This document shows positions 35,218 to 42,548 of a stretch of 64,000 nt of DNA, piece after piece. Below the pieces are notes generated by a model. It was given only the letters and a program-made list of their open reading frames with translations, did no database searches and was not told where the DNA came from. Every line of letters begins with the position of its first letter. Position 1 is the stretch's first letter. The translations under genes and the position numbers were made by a program. This stretch comes from Clostridia bacterium (GTDB lineage Bacteria; Bacillota; Clostridia; Oscillospirales; Acutalibacteraceae): positions 33,644 to 97,643 of the forward strand of contig JAGAOT010000024.1 in assembly GCA_017623615.1 (NCBI GenBank), in the 5' to 3' direction.

Positions 35218-36582
35218 TTATTCAAAAATCAGGATATCGTTTTTGGCAAGCATAACCTCTTCAAGCATGGTTGCGGTTTCTACCACGGTGTGGTTGCCGC
35301 AAAGGGTTCCCGTGTGGGTAATCCTCACAAGCTGACCTTTCTTCAAAAATCCGCTTATGATATAGCGTTTAATGCGCATATCGTTTGCCATAACCGTGAA
35401 TTCGATTCCGTCATCGGGGTTTTTCATCATGATTGAATCGTCAACCTTGATGTAATCCTCTCCGATTTCGGTAACATTGCCTACTATATATTGCGTGTTA
35501 TCCGCGATTTCGCCCGCTTTATGCCCCAGCGCGTATTTAACGATTTCATCAACGGCATCTTTACCGATATAATATCTGTAGCCATAGCTGTCGATGTTTG
35601 TTACGATATAGCCGTTGTCATACAGCGCCCATGAGAGATTATCCGAGCCGAGTTCTTCCGAAACAATCACAAAAGTGAGCTTCTTTTTGCCGCTTGGAAT
35701 ATTCTCTGTTTCAAGCGTTTGGGCATCGGCGTGCTTCGAGAACATGCCCCACAGCGCATCGCTGTCGGTCTCGGTTAAGCCGTATTCCTTGGAGTTGTAA
35801 TAAATTGTTGTCAGCGGGAATGTTTCGGTCAGATTCAATGCCGTAATCAAATCGCCCAAAGTGGCGGGCGGGTCGTAATAATGGCGCATGTTGAAAACAT
35901 AATATCCGTCATGCCCTTGGTATTTGACGGCGATAAATCTTGACGAATCAATGCCCCTGATTTCATATATTCCGCATGTTGTTGTGTGAGTTTTGTCCTC
36001 ATATATGTCATATCCCCGCATTGATGCCGTGCCGAGCTTTTTGCCCACCTTATCCTTTGAAAGCGTGTTACGTGAACGGATTGTATATGTTCTGCCATTA
36101 TATTCAACAAAGGTGAATTGCTCAAATACCTCTTTGCAGTTCCACGGCCATTCTCTTGCACTCATGGGTATATTAATACTTTTGCTCTTATCGCGTTCTC
36201 TTAAGTCCGCCCACCGGCAGAAGTGATGAGTTACAGACGGAATTTCGGTTGCAGGCTCCGTTGAAGAGCCTTTGTTTGTTGTGTTTTCCGCGGTTTCCGA
36301 AGCAGTCGGCGGAGTAATTGCAATGTTTGTGTTTTCGCATGTTGTTTGAGCCGAAGTGCACGCAGTTGTTGATGGGTCGGACAAAGTGACATCGGTACCG
36401 ATTTTAATGAGATTCTTCATGTTGCTCAAACCGAACACGCATGCGGCAGCAACGCAAAGGCATGCCGCCAAAGATGCGGCGGTTACCCAAATTCTTTTGT
36501 CGGTTTTCGGCTTTGACCTTGCATCCTTTATGCATTCGTCGTCAACCTGACCGATTGCATCCAAAAGTTCATTCGGTTTCAT
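35218..36582 (-). CDS. Membrane-anchored probable anti-sigma factor
   Basis: A 454-aa single-pass protein: short cytoplasmic N-terminus (about 1–28), transmembrane helix at about 31–52 (VTAASLAACLCVAAACVFGL), a Ser/Thr-rich linker, and a large external domain. Its start overlaps the stop of the ECF sigma gene (ATGA), the standard arrangement of a sigma/anti-sigma pair. The external domain was not recognised; it could sense an envelope signal. No zinc-binding HxxxCxxC is visible in the N-terminus, so it is not a ZAS-type anti-sigma. Confidence 0.65.
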   Translation of the reverse strand: MKPNELLDAIGQVDDECIKDARSKPKTDKRIWVTAASLAACLCVAAACVFGLSNMKNLIKIGTDVTLSDPSTTACTSAQTTCENTNIAITPPTASETAENTTNKGSSTEPATEIPSVTHHFCRWADLRERDKSKSINIPMSAREWPWNCKEVFEQFTFVEYNGRTYTIRSRNTLSKDKVGKKLGTASMRGYDIYEDKTHTTTCGIYEIRGIDSSRFIAVKYQGHDGYYVFNMRHYYDPPATLGDLITALNLTETFPLTTIYYNSKEYGLTETDSDALWGMFSKHADAQTLETENIPSGKKKLTFVIVSEELGSDNLSWALYDNGYIVTNIDSYGYRYYIGKDAVDEIVKYALGHKAGEIADNTQYIVGNVTEIGEDYIKVDDSIMMKNPDDGIEFTVMANDMRIKRYIISGFLKKGQLVRITHTGTLCGNHTVVETATMLEEVMLAKNDILIFE

Positions 36583-37136
36583 TCTAAACCCTCCTTTTCC
36601 AATCGGGTGCGCAGCTTTTGGCGGGTTCTGTAAAGCATGGATTTAACCTTGCTCTGCGAATATCCGAAGCGGGCGGCTATCGACTCAACCGAATCCAAAT
36701 AAAAATAACGGCATAAGAACACATGGCGGTCTTTATCCGACAAACCCTTGACAAATGAATTTATAACATTGGCAAGAATCTGTGCATCAACCGCATGCTC
36801 AACGCTGTTTTTATCGGGTATGCATTCGGAAAGCTCGTCCAAAACAACCGCGGGTTGCCCGCCGCCGCGCTTTTCCGCGCCGCTTTTTCTCCATTTGTCA
36901 ATGGATATGCGCCGAGTGATTTTTCCGAGAAATGTTGAAAGGACAGACGGACGGTGCGGCGGTATGCTGTTCCATGCGCTCAAATATGTATCGTTAACGC
37001 ATTCTTCGGCATCAGCATGGTTATTGAGAATGTTGTCGGCAACGGAGTAGCAGTACCCGCCGTATTTTGCGGCAGTTTCGGTTATAGCTTTTTCGTTGCG
37101 CTCCCAATATAAATCCACAATTTGCTTGTCATCCAT
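36579..37136 (-). CDS. ECF-type RNA polymerase sigma factor
   Basis: Extracytoplasmic-function sigma factor (185 aa). Region 2 shows ADAEECVNDTYLSAWNSIPP and the -10-binding IDKWRK stretch; region 4 shows FLCRYFYLDSVESIAARFGYSQSKVKSMLYRTR, a helix-turn-helix. AAAGGAGG precedes the ATG; a longer frame has no support. Co-transcribed with the overlapping membrane protein gene, which probably restrains it until a signal arrives. Confidence 0.9.
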   Translation of the reverse strand: MDDKQIVDLYWERNEKAITETAAKYGGYCYSVADNILNNHADAEECVNDTYLSAWNSIPPHRPSVLSTFLGKITRRISIDKWRKSGAEKRGGGQPAVVLDELSECIPDKNSVEHAVDAQILANVINSFVKGLSDKDRHVFLCRYFYLDSVESIAARFGYSQSKVKSMLYRTRQKLRTRLEKEGLE

Positions 37137-37223
37137 CCGAAACACCTCCTTTAAGTGGAACAAAGAGCTCTTCACCCATATACTCGGATTTTTGAGGAAA
37201 AGGTTGCATGTTTTTTGGTAAAA

Positions 37224-37252
37224 TTTAAGAGCCGAAAAAATCGGCTCTTAAA
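37224..37252 (-). terminator. Intrinsic terminator after M28 peptidase
   Basis: A 12-bp perfect stem TTTAAGAGCCGA/TCGGCTCTTAAA. Confidence 0.8.
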
Positions 37253-37259
37253 AGTGCTT

Positions 37260-38513
37260 TTATTCTGTGGGAAGCCCCTCTTTGTCATACATGCATACGG
37301 TTTCAAGCATGATTTCAATGCCCGCCGCGATTGCCTCTTCTCTGAGGTTGTCTGCATTGTCAAGTCTTGTGTGATAATATCTCGGGGGAGTGGGGTCCAT
37401 TGCGGCAAAGCCCGTTGCGGGGATGCCTCTCTGTGTGAATGCCGCCGCATCGCATGCGCCGAGATAAATTGATTCAAACTTAAGGTCAAAGCCGCAGTTT
37501 TCGCCGGCGTTCTTAACAAGGTGCTTTGCGCCCCAGTGGTGCTTAACCGTGCCGCTCAAATCTCTGTCATAAACAGCCATTGTTTCAAGGTCGCGGAACG
37601 TGTCAAGACCGATAACGCAGGTTTCAACATCCTTCAGTTCTTTTTCGTGAGCCTTGGCATATGCCTTTGCGCCGCGGAGACCTGCTTCCTCGGAGCCTGA
37701 GCAGATAACAACCAGCTCTGTGTTTTCAAATCTTGTGTCTGTTTCTTCCATAGCCTTTGCAACCGCCATGCCTACATAGCAGCCGGTGAGGTTATCGTTT
37801 GCGCCGGGAACGCTCTTGAACGGATTCTGGAAAAGCAGAAAAGCAAGCTGGAACGGAATGAAAACACAGCCTACAACAAAGCCGAGAATCATGAGCCAGC
37901 GGGGCTCTGCGGCTTCGAGTGCACCGCCCGTGCCCGCGCAGATGATGCCGATGATTGAAACGATAAGGTCAGCAACAAGACCGACAACTGCGGGGATAAG
38001 CACAAGCTTCATGCCGACACCGCCAAGCAAATAGTTAAGAGTCCATTCAAACTGGCTGTCCGCATGGCCGACAAGGATAATGCGCTTTTTAACTTCGCCT
38101 TTGGGTGCTCTTTTTGCAATAACATTGTGGCTGGGCAGGGAGGGGAAAAGAGGGTCAATGAATTGCTTATACATAAGAAATTCGAGAATCAGGGGTATAA
38201 AACCGAGAATAACAAGGATAAGCGAAATTATCGGAGTTGCAAATGCATATGTAAATACGCTTGCGATTGCGCATGCAACGGTGAAGGGAATAAAGCCCAT
38301 GAATGCCTGGCGGTGAACTTTAAATTCTTCAATAGTTACATCGTCGCAGGATTTTTTCAAATCCTTTGCCATAAGCTCCTGCGCCTTAAGCTCTTCGGGC
38401 GAGCCGGGCTTGCGGGGACCGATTTCGTTGCAGATTCTTGTGATGCCTTTAACGGCGTAGCGCGAAAGTTTTTTGATATCAAAAGCGTTGCTGTATTCAA
38501 GTGCTGTTTTCAT
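37260..38513 (-). CDS. Membrane-embedded M28 family zinc peptidase
   Basis: Aminopeptidase-like protein of 417 aa. The M28 zinc site is complete: His150 and Asp152 (GHADS), Asp240 (PGANDNLTG), Glu275/Glu276 (SGSEEAG), Asp304 (IGLDTF) and His381 (YYHTRLDN). Hydrophobic segments lie at about 73–114, and, unusually, between the first two zinc ligands at about 168–193 and 206–228. In soluble M28 enzymes those ligands are close together in sequence. No signal peptide. Possibly a membrane-associated peptidase acting on lipid-linked or membrane-near peptides. Confidence 0.82.
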   Translation of the reverse strand: MKTALEYSNAFDIKKLSRYAVKGITRICNEIGPRKPGSPEELKAQELMAKDLKKSCDDVTIEEFKVHRQAFMGFIPFTVACAIASVFTYAFATPIISLILVILGFIPLILEFLMYKQFIDPLFPSLPSHNVIAKRAPKGEVKKRIILVGHADSQFEWTLNYLLGGVGMKLVLIPAVVGLVADLIVSIIGIICAGTGGALEAAEPRWLMILGFVVGCVFIPFQLAFLLFQNPFKSVPGANDNLTGCYVGMAVAKAMEETDTRFENTELVVICSGSEEAGLRGAKAYAKAHEKELKDVETCVIGLDTFRDLETMAVYDRDLSGTVKHHWGAKHLVKNAGENCGFDLKFESIYLGACDAAAFTQRGIPATGFAAMDPTPPRYYHTRLDNADNLREEAIAAGIEIMLETVCMYDKEGLPTE

Positions 38514-38584
38514 TGGTATACCTCCGATTTTTTATTACTTTAATAGAATAACATGCCAAAGTGAAAAAATCAATACGGATAAAT

Positions 38585-38616
38585 AAAAAAAGAACCCGAA
38601 TTTTTCGGGCTCTCGA
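38585..38616 (-). terminator. Intrinsic terminator
   Basis: AGA-CCCGAA/TTCGGG-TCT stem followed by a T-run on the minus strand. Confidence 0.8.
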
Positions 38617-38620
38617 AGAT

Positions 38621-39292
38621 TTATAAACTGTAAACGCCGGACTGCATAACCGCGTATTCAACGTCCTTAACTCTGAAATATTTGAAAACAGGCTCGTTAA
38701 AAACGTAATAATCGGAAACATTGTAGTTATCAAGCCCGATTGTGCGTATCTTATATGAATATGCGTTGCAGATAAACAGCTTGTTGTCATAAAATGAAAT
38801 ATCTGTGGGGTGGCAAAAAGCTTTTTCCTTGGGGCTGCCGATGCGAAGCTCAATGCGGCTGTGCTTGACAGAATAATTGATAATCGCGTTTGAATCGGGC
38901 ACAACAAACCAAAGGCTTGCGCCGTTTACCGCGGGTGAACACGCGGGGTTGTCAAGATATTCAACCCTTGACTCAGAAAGAATTTCTCCCGATGTGCTCA
39001 AAATCTTTATATCGCCGTTTTGATATGAAGCAACAAGAGTTGCGGACGAAATCGGGACAATGTCGCAGGTCACAAAATCGCCGAGCGCCTTGGCAATGTG
39101 AATGCCGTTTTCACCGAATTTTGCGTTTATGTAGGTGGGCACGGGGATTTTTTCAAAAATATCTATTTCTTGGTTATAAATATAGAAAGCAACCGCCTCG
39201 TCACCCTCGGGAAGGGTTTCTTTGCAGGCATAAATAAAGCCCCTTTCAACGGGGAAAATGTCAAGTAAATCCGCATTAAAAAGCTTTTGCAA
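38621..39292 (-). CDS. Unknown cytoplasmic protein, beta-propeller-like
   Basis: A 223-aa protein with regularly spaced short beta-strand motifs (VAFYIYNQE, LVASYQNGDIKILS, SLWFVVPDSNAIINYS, KLFICNAYSYKIRTI) that look like blades of a small propeller. No family recognised and no signal peptide. Start choice: a TTG 8 nt after GGAGG is favoured; an ATG five codons earlier overlaps that SD and has none of its own. It begins about 25 nt after the predicted 3' end of 6S RNA, so it may be read from the same transcript. Confidence 0.6.
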   Translation of the reverse strand: MQKLFNADLLDIFPVERGFIYACKETLPEGDEAVAFYIYNQEIDIFEKIPVPTYINAKFGENGIHIAKALGDFVTCDIVPISSATLVASYQNGDIKILSTSGEILSESRVEYLDNPACSPAVNGASLWFVVPDSNAIINYSVKHSRIELRIGSPKEKAFCHPTDISFYDNKLFICNAYSYKIRTIGLDNYNVSDYYVFNEPVFKYFRVKDVEYAVMQSGVYSL

Positions 39293-39315
39293 CGTTGGTT
39301 CCTCCATGGAAAATA

Positions 39316-39507
39316 AGCCCCGCCAAGCCGTATGCAGCCGATTGTAACCTGCTCTTTCAGCAGGTGGGTGCCGCCCGATGCTTTCACGCTCCCTTCGTCC
39401 GCTCAAAAACCGAGCGGGAGGTCTGCAATCCGCCACCGGAGCAAGGCTCCCTATTAATGTGTGTTGGGTTACATATAGACTGCAATGTTTCGCACAAGGC
39501 AGGGTGT
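39316..39507 (-). ncRNA. ssrS: 6S RNA
   Basis: About 190-nt RNA that binds RNA polymerase holoenzyme as an open-promoter mimic. The ends pair as a closing stem, CCCTGCC with GGCGGGG, and the interior contains the long irregular rod with a large central bubble expected of 6S. Inner features are the GGGAGCC/GGCTCCC-type arm around TTGCTCC, the CCGCTC…GAGCGG hairpin and the CCTGCT…AGCAGG hairpin. Boundaries are approximate. The identification is from remembered resemblance to clostridial 6S sequences and from the structure; a covariance search would settle it. Confidence 0.75.
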
Positions 39508-39568
39508 GTATTAAATGATATTCACCTGCGGCGAGTTATCGGTTATATTTTTATTGAATAACTTTAAA

Positions 39569-39868
39569 TTATTCTTCCTCGAAATCAAACATTTCGGAAA
39601 GTCTTTCTTCAAATGCCTGACCGACCTCGTTGAACTCCGCATCATCCTCGATGGGGCAGAGATAGGTTTCGCCGTTTTCTTCCTCAACCTTAAGAATGAT
39701 AAGCTCGTTGTCATCCTCGGTTATCTTGTCGGGAGTTTCGGGCAGGGGAAGCAGGGCAACATAGCGGCCTTTATCAGTTTCGATTCTGTCAAGCTCTTCA
39801 AAAATATGCTCTTTGCCGTCTTCGTCAACTATGCTGACGATATCGGGGGTATATTCTTCGTTGTTCAT
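39569..39868 (-). CDS. DUF1292 (YrzB-like) protein
   Basis: Small, very acidic protein of 99 aa with the DUF1292 layout: IVSIVDEDGKEHIFEELDRIE, YVALLP, ELIILKVEEENGE and a Glu/Asp-rich end. Function unknown. AAAGGAA precedes the ATG; a longer in-frame extension is not supported. In other Firmicutes such proteins sit near the ruvX/yrzL genes, which are absent here. The 6S RNA starts about 60 nt downstream on the same strand. Confidence 0.82.
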   Translation of the reverse strand: MNNEEYTPDIVSIVDEDGKEHIFEELDRIETDKGRYVALLPLPETPDKITEDDNELIILKVEEENGETYLCPIEDDAEFNEVGQAFEERLSEMFDFEEE

Positions 39869-39991
39869 CGGATTAAATTCCTTTCTTTGTCCATGTGTAA
39901 TATATTTTAACTCCAAAATTGCTTGTAGTCAATAGGAAATCCCGATAAGTTTATTATGCACAAAAGTTTTCAACTTTTTCTGAAAAAACTA

Positions 39992-40020
39992 TTGACAAAC
40001 GCCAAAAAGCATGCTATATT
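39992..40020 (+). promoter_or_regulatory. Consensus sigma-A promoter of the unassigned RNA
   Basis: A perfect -35 TTGACA, 17-bp spacer and TATATT. Among the strongest-looking promoters in the window, with no protein gene directly behind it. Confidence 0.8.
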
Positions 40021-40187
40021 ATAGACGAGGAAAGGAACAAGAGAAAACAAAAAATCCGAAATAATAATTGGTAATTTGTAATTAAAGATTTAATTCGGAA
40101 AGAAAAATCTTGTCAGTTCCTCTTGACCATAGATAGAAGTCACAGGTCAAAACACTAACCGAAAATAAGGAAAGGCGGCGATACCCG

Positions 40188-40235
40188 ATGTACCTTGCAG
40201 AACATCAGCTCGCAGCCGCAGCAACCGAAAGATAA
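40188..40235 (+). CDS. Possible 15-residue peptide within the unassigned RNA
   Basis: ATG preceded by AAGGAAAGGCGG, encoding MYLAEHQLAAAATER and then TAA. Whether it is translated is unknown; the SD-like run could also be part of RNA structure. If real, it could be a leader peptide or a dual-function RNA product. Confidence 0.3.
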   Translation: MYLAEHQLAAAATER

Positions 40236-40383
40236 TTTAAGCAGTTTTTGAAAGTGAACTCGGATAAAAACGAGATTTATCCGCAAAGAGCTTGTCAAAC
40301 TGCAATCAAAACAGATTGGCTGTTAAAAGTTTCGGCAAGCGGCTGTGAGCGGAAAATAAAACTGAATAACTATAAAATATCAG

Positions 40384-40412
40384 GACCGTACCAAGAGGTG
40401 CGGTCTTTTTGC
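40384..40412 (+). terminator. Intrinsic terminator of the unassigned RNA
   Basis: GACCGTACC/GGTGCGGTC stem (9 bp with one G·U) and loop AAGA, followed by TTTTTGCTTTT. Confidence 0.88.
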
Positions 40413-40440
40413 TTTTGTAAAAATAAAATAATATAAAATC

Positions 40441-40469
40441 TTGCATTCTCGATATATAACTGTTATAAT
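40441..40469 (+). promoter_or_regulatory. Sigma-A promoter of the recJ–relA operon
   Basis: TTGCAT, 17-bp spacer, TATAAT, 28 bp before the recJ start. Confidence 0.78.
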
Positions 40470-40497
40470 ATTAGGATATTGAAAGGATGATTATATT

Positions 40498-42534
40498 TTG
40501 AGACGCAAGAAATGGCTGGTATCAAAAGGCAGCAAGGATTTGGCGGCGCAGATAGCTCAGGAATTGAGCGTTGACCCCTTTGCAGCCCTGCTTGTTACTT
40601 CCAGAGGCTTTGACAATATAGATGAAATAAACGATTTTTTTGATGCGGATGCCCCTCTTTCTCTTTCTCCGCTCTCTATTGCCGATATGGGCAAGGCGGC
40701 AGAAAGAATTAACAGAGCGATTGACGATTTTGAATTGATTTGCGTTTTCGGTGATTACGATGCCGACGGCGTAACCGCAACAGCTCTGCTTTATTCATAT
40801 CTTGAAACAAGGGGAGCAAATGTTATCCGCTACATACCCGACAGGCTTACAGAGGGCTACGGTCTTAATGTCGGCGCTGTCGAGGAGCTTGCCGATAGGG
40901 GCGTTAAACTTATCGTAACCGTTGACAACGGCGTTTCCGCCATAGAGGAAGCAGTCAGAGTCAAGGAACTCGGCATGGAGCTTATTGTTACCGACCACCA
41001 CAAGGTCGGCGACGTTCTGCCCGATGCATATGCTGTTGTTGACCCTCACCGTGCGGACTGCCGCAGCGTGTTCAAGGAAATGTCGGGTGTTGGTGTTGCG
41101 TTCAAGCTTGTTTGTGCTCTTGAAGGCGATGACGGCGACATTCTTATTGAGGAATACGGCGATTTGGTTGCTTTGGGAACCATCGGTGACGTTGTTTCGC
41201 TCACGGGCGAAAACCGCGTAATGGTGCGCAGAGGTCTGCGTCTTATGAATGACTGCCCCAGACCGGGCATATGTGCCCTTATGGAAGCTGCCGGAGTGGG
41301 CGACAAGCTTTTTTCGGCTTCAACCGCCGCATTCACGATTTGCCCCAGAATTAATGCCGCAGGCAGAATGGGCTCCGCGGAAAAGGCGCTTGAGCTTCTG
41401 CTTTGTGAGGACGATGAAACGGCAGAGCTTCTTGCCGACGAAATAAATGCAATGAATGCTTTGAGGCAAAAAACCGAAACCGATATTTTTGCAAGTGCGG
41501 TTTCAATGCTTGCAAGCGGCTCGGATTTGTCAAACGACAGGGTTATTGTTGTTGACGGTGAGGGCTGGCATCAGGGCGTTATCGGTATAGTTGCCGCAAG
41601 GATAACCGAAAAATACGGCAGACCCAGCGTTGTTATTTCGCGAGACGGCGAATTTGCCAAAGGCTCATGCCGCAGCATAGACGGGTTTTCCATTTACGAT
41701 GCCATCGAGTCCGTGTCGGACTGCCTTGACCATTTCGGCGGGCATACCCTTGCCGCAGGTCTCGGGCTGAAATCATCCAAAATTGCGGAATTTCGCCGCA
41801 GGATAAACGAATATGCCGCCGATAAGGAAATGCCCTTTGCGGTGCAAAAGATTGACTGCCGTCTGCTGCCGAATTCAATCAGCCTTGACATGCTTTCCTC
41901 GTTGAGCCTGCTTGAGCCATTCGGCGCGGGCAATCCGCAGCCCTGCTTCGGTCTTTTCGGTGTTCGTATCGAAGAAACCGCGGCTGTTTCAGACGGCAAG
42001 CACATAAGAATGATTGTTTCCAAAAACGGAGCAAGAACGGGTGTTGTTTTCTTCGGAATGCCCGAGAAGCGTTTTCCGTTTGAAAAGGGTGACACGGTTG
42101 ACCTTGCCGTTAACCTTGACAGAAATGTTTATAACGGCGAGGAGCGCGTTTCCGTTATTGTCAGAGGTATCAGACCCTCATTGACAGACGAGGAAAAGGT
42201 GCTTTCCTCCGTAAGGCTTTTTGAAAAGTTTTCAAGGGGCGAAAAGCTGACAAGCGACGAAGCGCAGAAACTTCTGCCCGACAGACAGCTTGAGGTCAGC
42301 GTGTTTAAAAGCATAAAAGCAAAGCCTCTTAAAGATAAATATTGCGAGGTGCTGTGCATGCGACTTGGCGATGACGGTGAAAACCTTGCAAGAATAACCG
42401 CGGTTGTTGAAATAATGCTTGAAATGGGCATTCTCACCGCGGACGAAAATGACACGGTCCGTGTTCCCGAAAATCCGCCCAAAGTAAATCTTGAGGATTC
42501 GGAAATAATGAAGAATATAAAAAGTTTCTTTTGA
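40498..42534 (+). CDS. recJ: Single-stranded-DNA-specific exonuclease RecJ
   Basis: 5'-3' exonuclease for recombination and mismatch repair (678 aa). DHH-domain motifs FGDYDADGVTATALL, TVDNGVSA, VTDHHKVG and the DHHA1 motif GGHTLAAGLGL are present, followed by an OB-like domain and a C-terminal extension. It starts with TTG, with GAAAGGATG about 10 nt upstream; no ATG fits. First of a probable six-gene operon. In many Firmicutes recJ is likewise close to relA. Confidence 0.93.
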   Translation: MRRKKWLVSKGSKDLAAQIAQELSVDPFAALLVTSRGFDNIDEINDFFDADAPLSLSPLSIADMGKAAERINRAIDDFELICVFGDYDADGVTATALLYSYLETRGANVIRYIPDRLTEGYGLNVGAVEELADRGVKLIVTVDNGVSAIEEAVRVKELGMELIVTDHHKVGDVLPDAYAVVDPHRADCRSVFKEMSGVGVAFKLVCALEGDDGDILIEEYGDLVALGTIGDVVSLTGENRVMVRRGLRLMNDCPRPGICALMEAAGVGDKLFSASTAAFTICPRINAAGRMGSAEKALELLLCEDDETAELLADEINAMNALRQKTETDIFASAVSMLASGSDLSNDRVIVVDGEGWHQGVIGIVAARITEKYGRPSVVISRDGEFAKGSCRSIDGFSIYDAIESVSDCLDHFGGHTLAAGLGLKSSKIAEFRRRINEYAADKEMPFAVQKIDCRLLPNSISLDMLSSLSLLEPFGAGNPQPCFGLFGVRIEETAAVSDGKHIRMIVSKNGARTGVVFFGMPEKRFPFEKGDTVDLAVNLDRNVYNGEERVSVIVRGIRPSLTDEEKVLSSVRLFEKFSRGEKLTSDEAQKLLPDRQLEVSVFKSIKAKPLKDKYCEVLCMRLGDDGENLARITAVVEIMLEMGILTADENDTVRVPENPPKVNLEDSEIMKNIKSFF

Positions 42535-42548
42535 ATTGAGTTGAGGTT

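Larger units (their letters stand above)
40027..40415 (+). ncRNA. Unassigned structured RNA, ~390 nt
   Basis: A transcript bounded by a consensus promoter and a perfect terminator. Paired elements are visible: GAGGAA/TTCCTC with ACAAGA/TCTTGT (5' long stem), CCGAA/TTCGG inside it, GCAGTTT/AAACTGC enclosing GGATAAA/TTTATCC, and AACAG/CTGTT. It carries a short frame with an SD. I could not match it to RNase P, tmRNA, SRP RNA, a T-box or a common riboswitch class. It could be an independent RNA or a leader for recJ, but recJ has its own promoter after the terminator. Confidence 0.55.

Noticed and set aside
39308-39436. N-terminal extension of the propeller-like protein
   Set aside because: It would be translated from the 6S RNA sequence; an SD-supported start lies further downstream.
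40384-40412. T-box leader upstream of recJ
   Set aside because: The terminator stem resembles T-box 3' ends, but the conserved AGGGTGG-type antiterminator sequence and stem I motifs are missing, and recJ is not a typical target.
40027-40415. RNase P RNA, tmRNA or SRP RNA
   Set aside because: No conserved GAGGAAAGTCC-type core, no tRNA-like ends and no SRP Alu or apical GGAA loop sequence was found.
40248-40436. 62-codon open frame inside the unassigned RNA
   Set aside because: TTG start without SD, and the frame runs through the intrinsic terminator.
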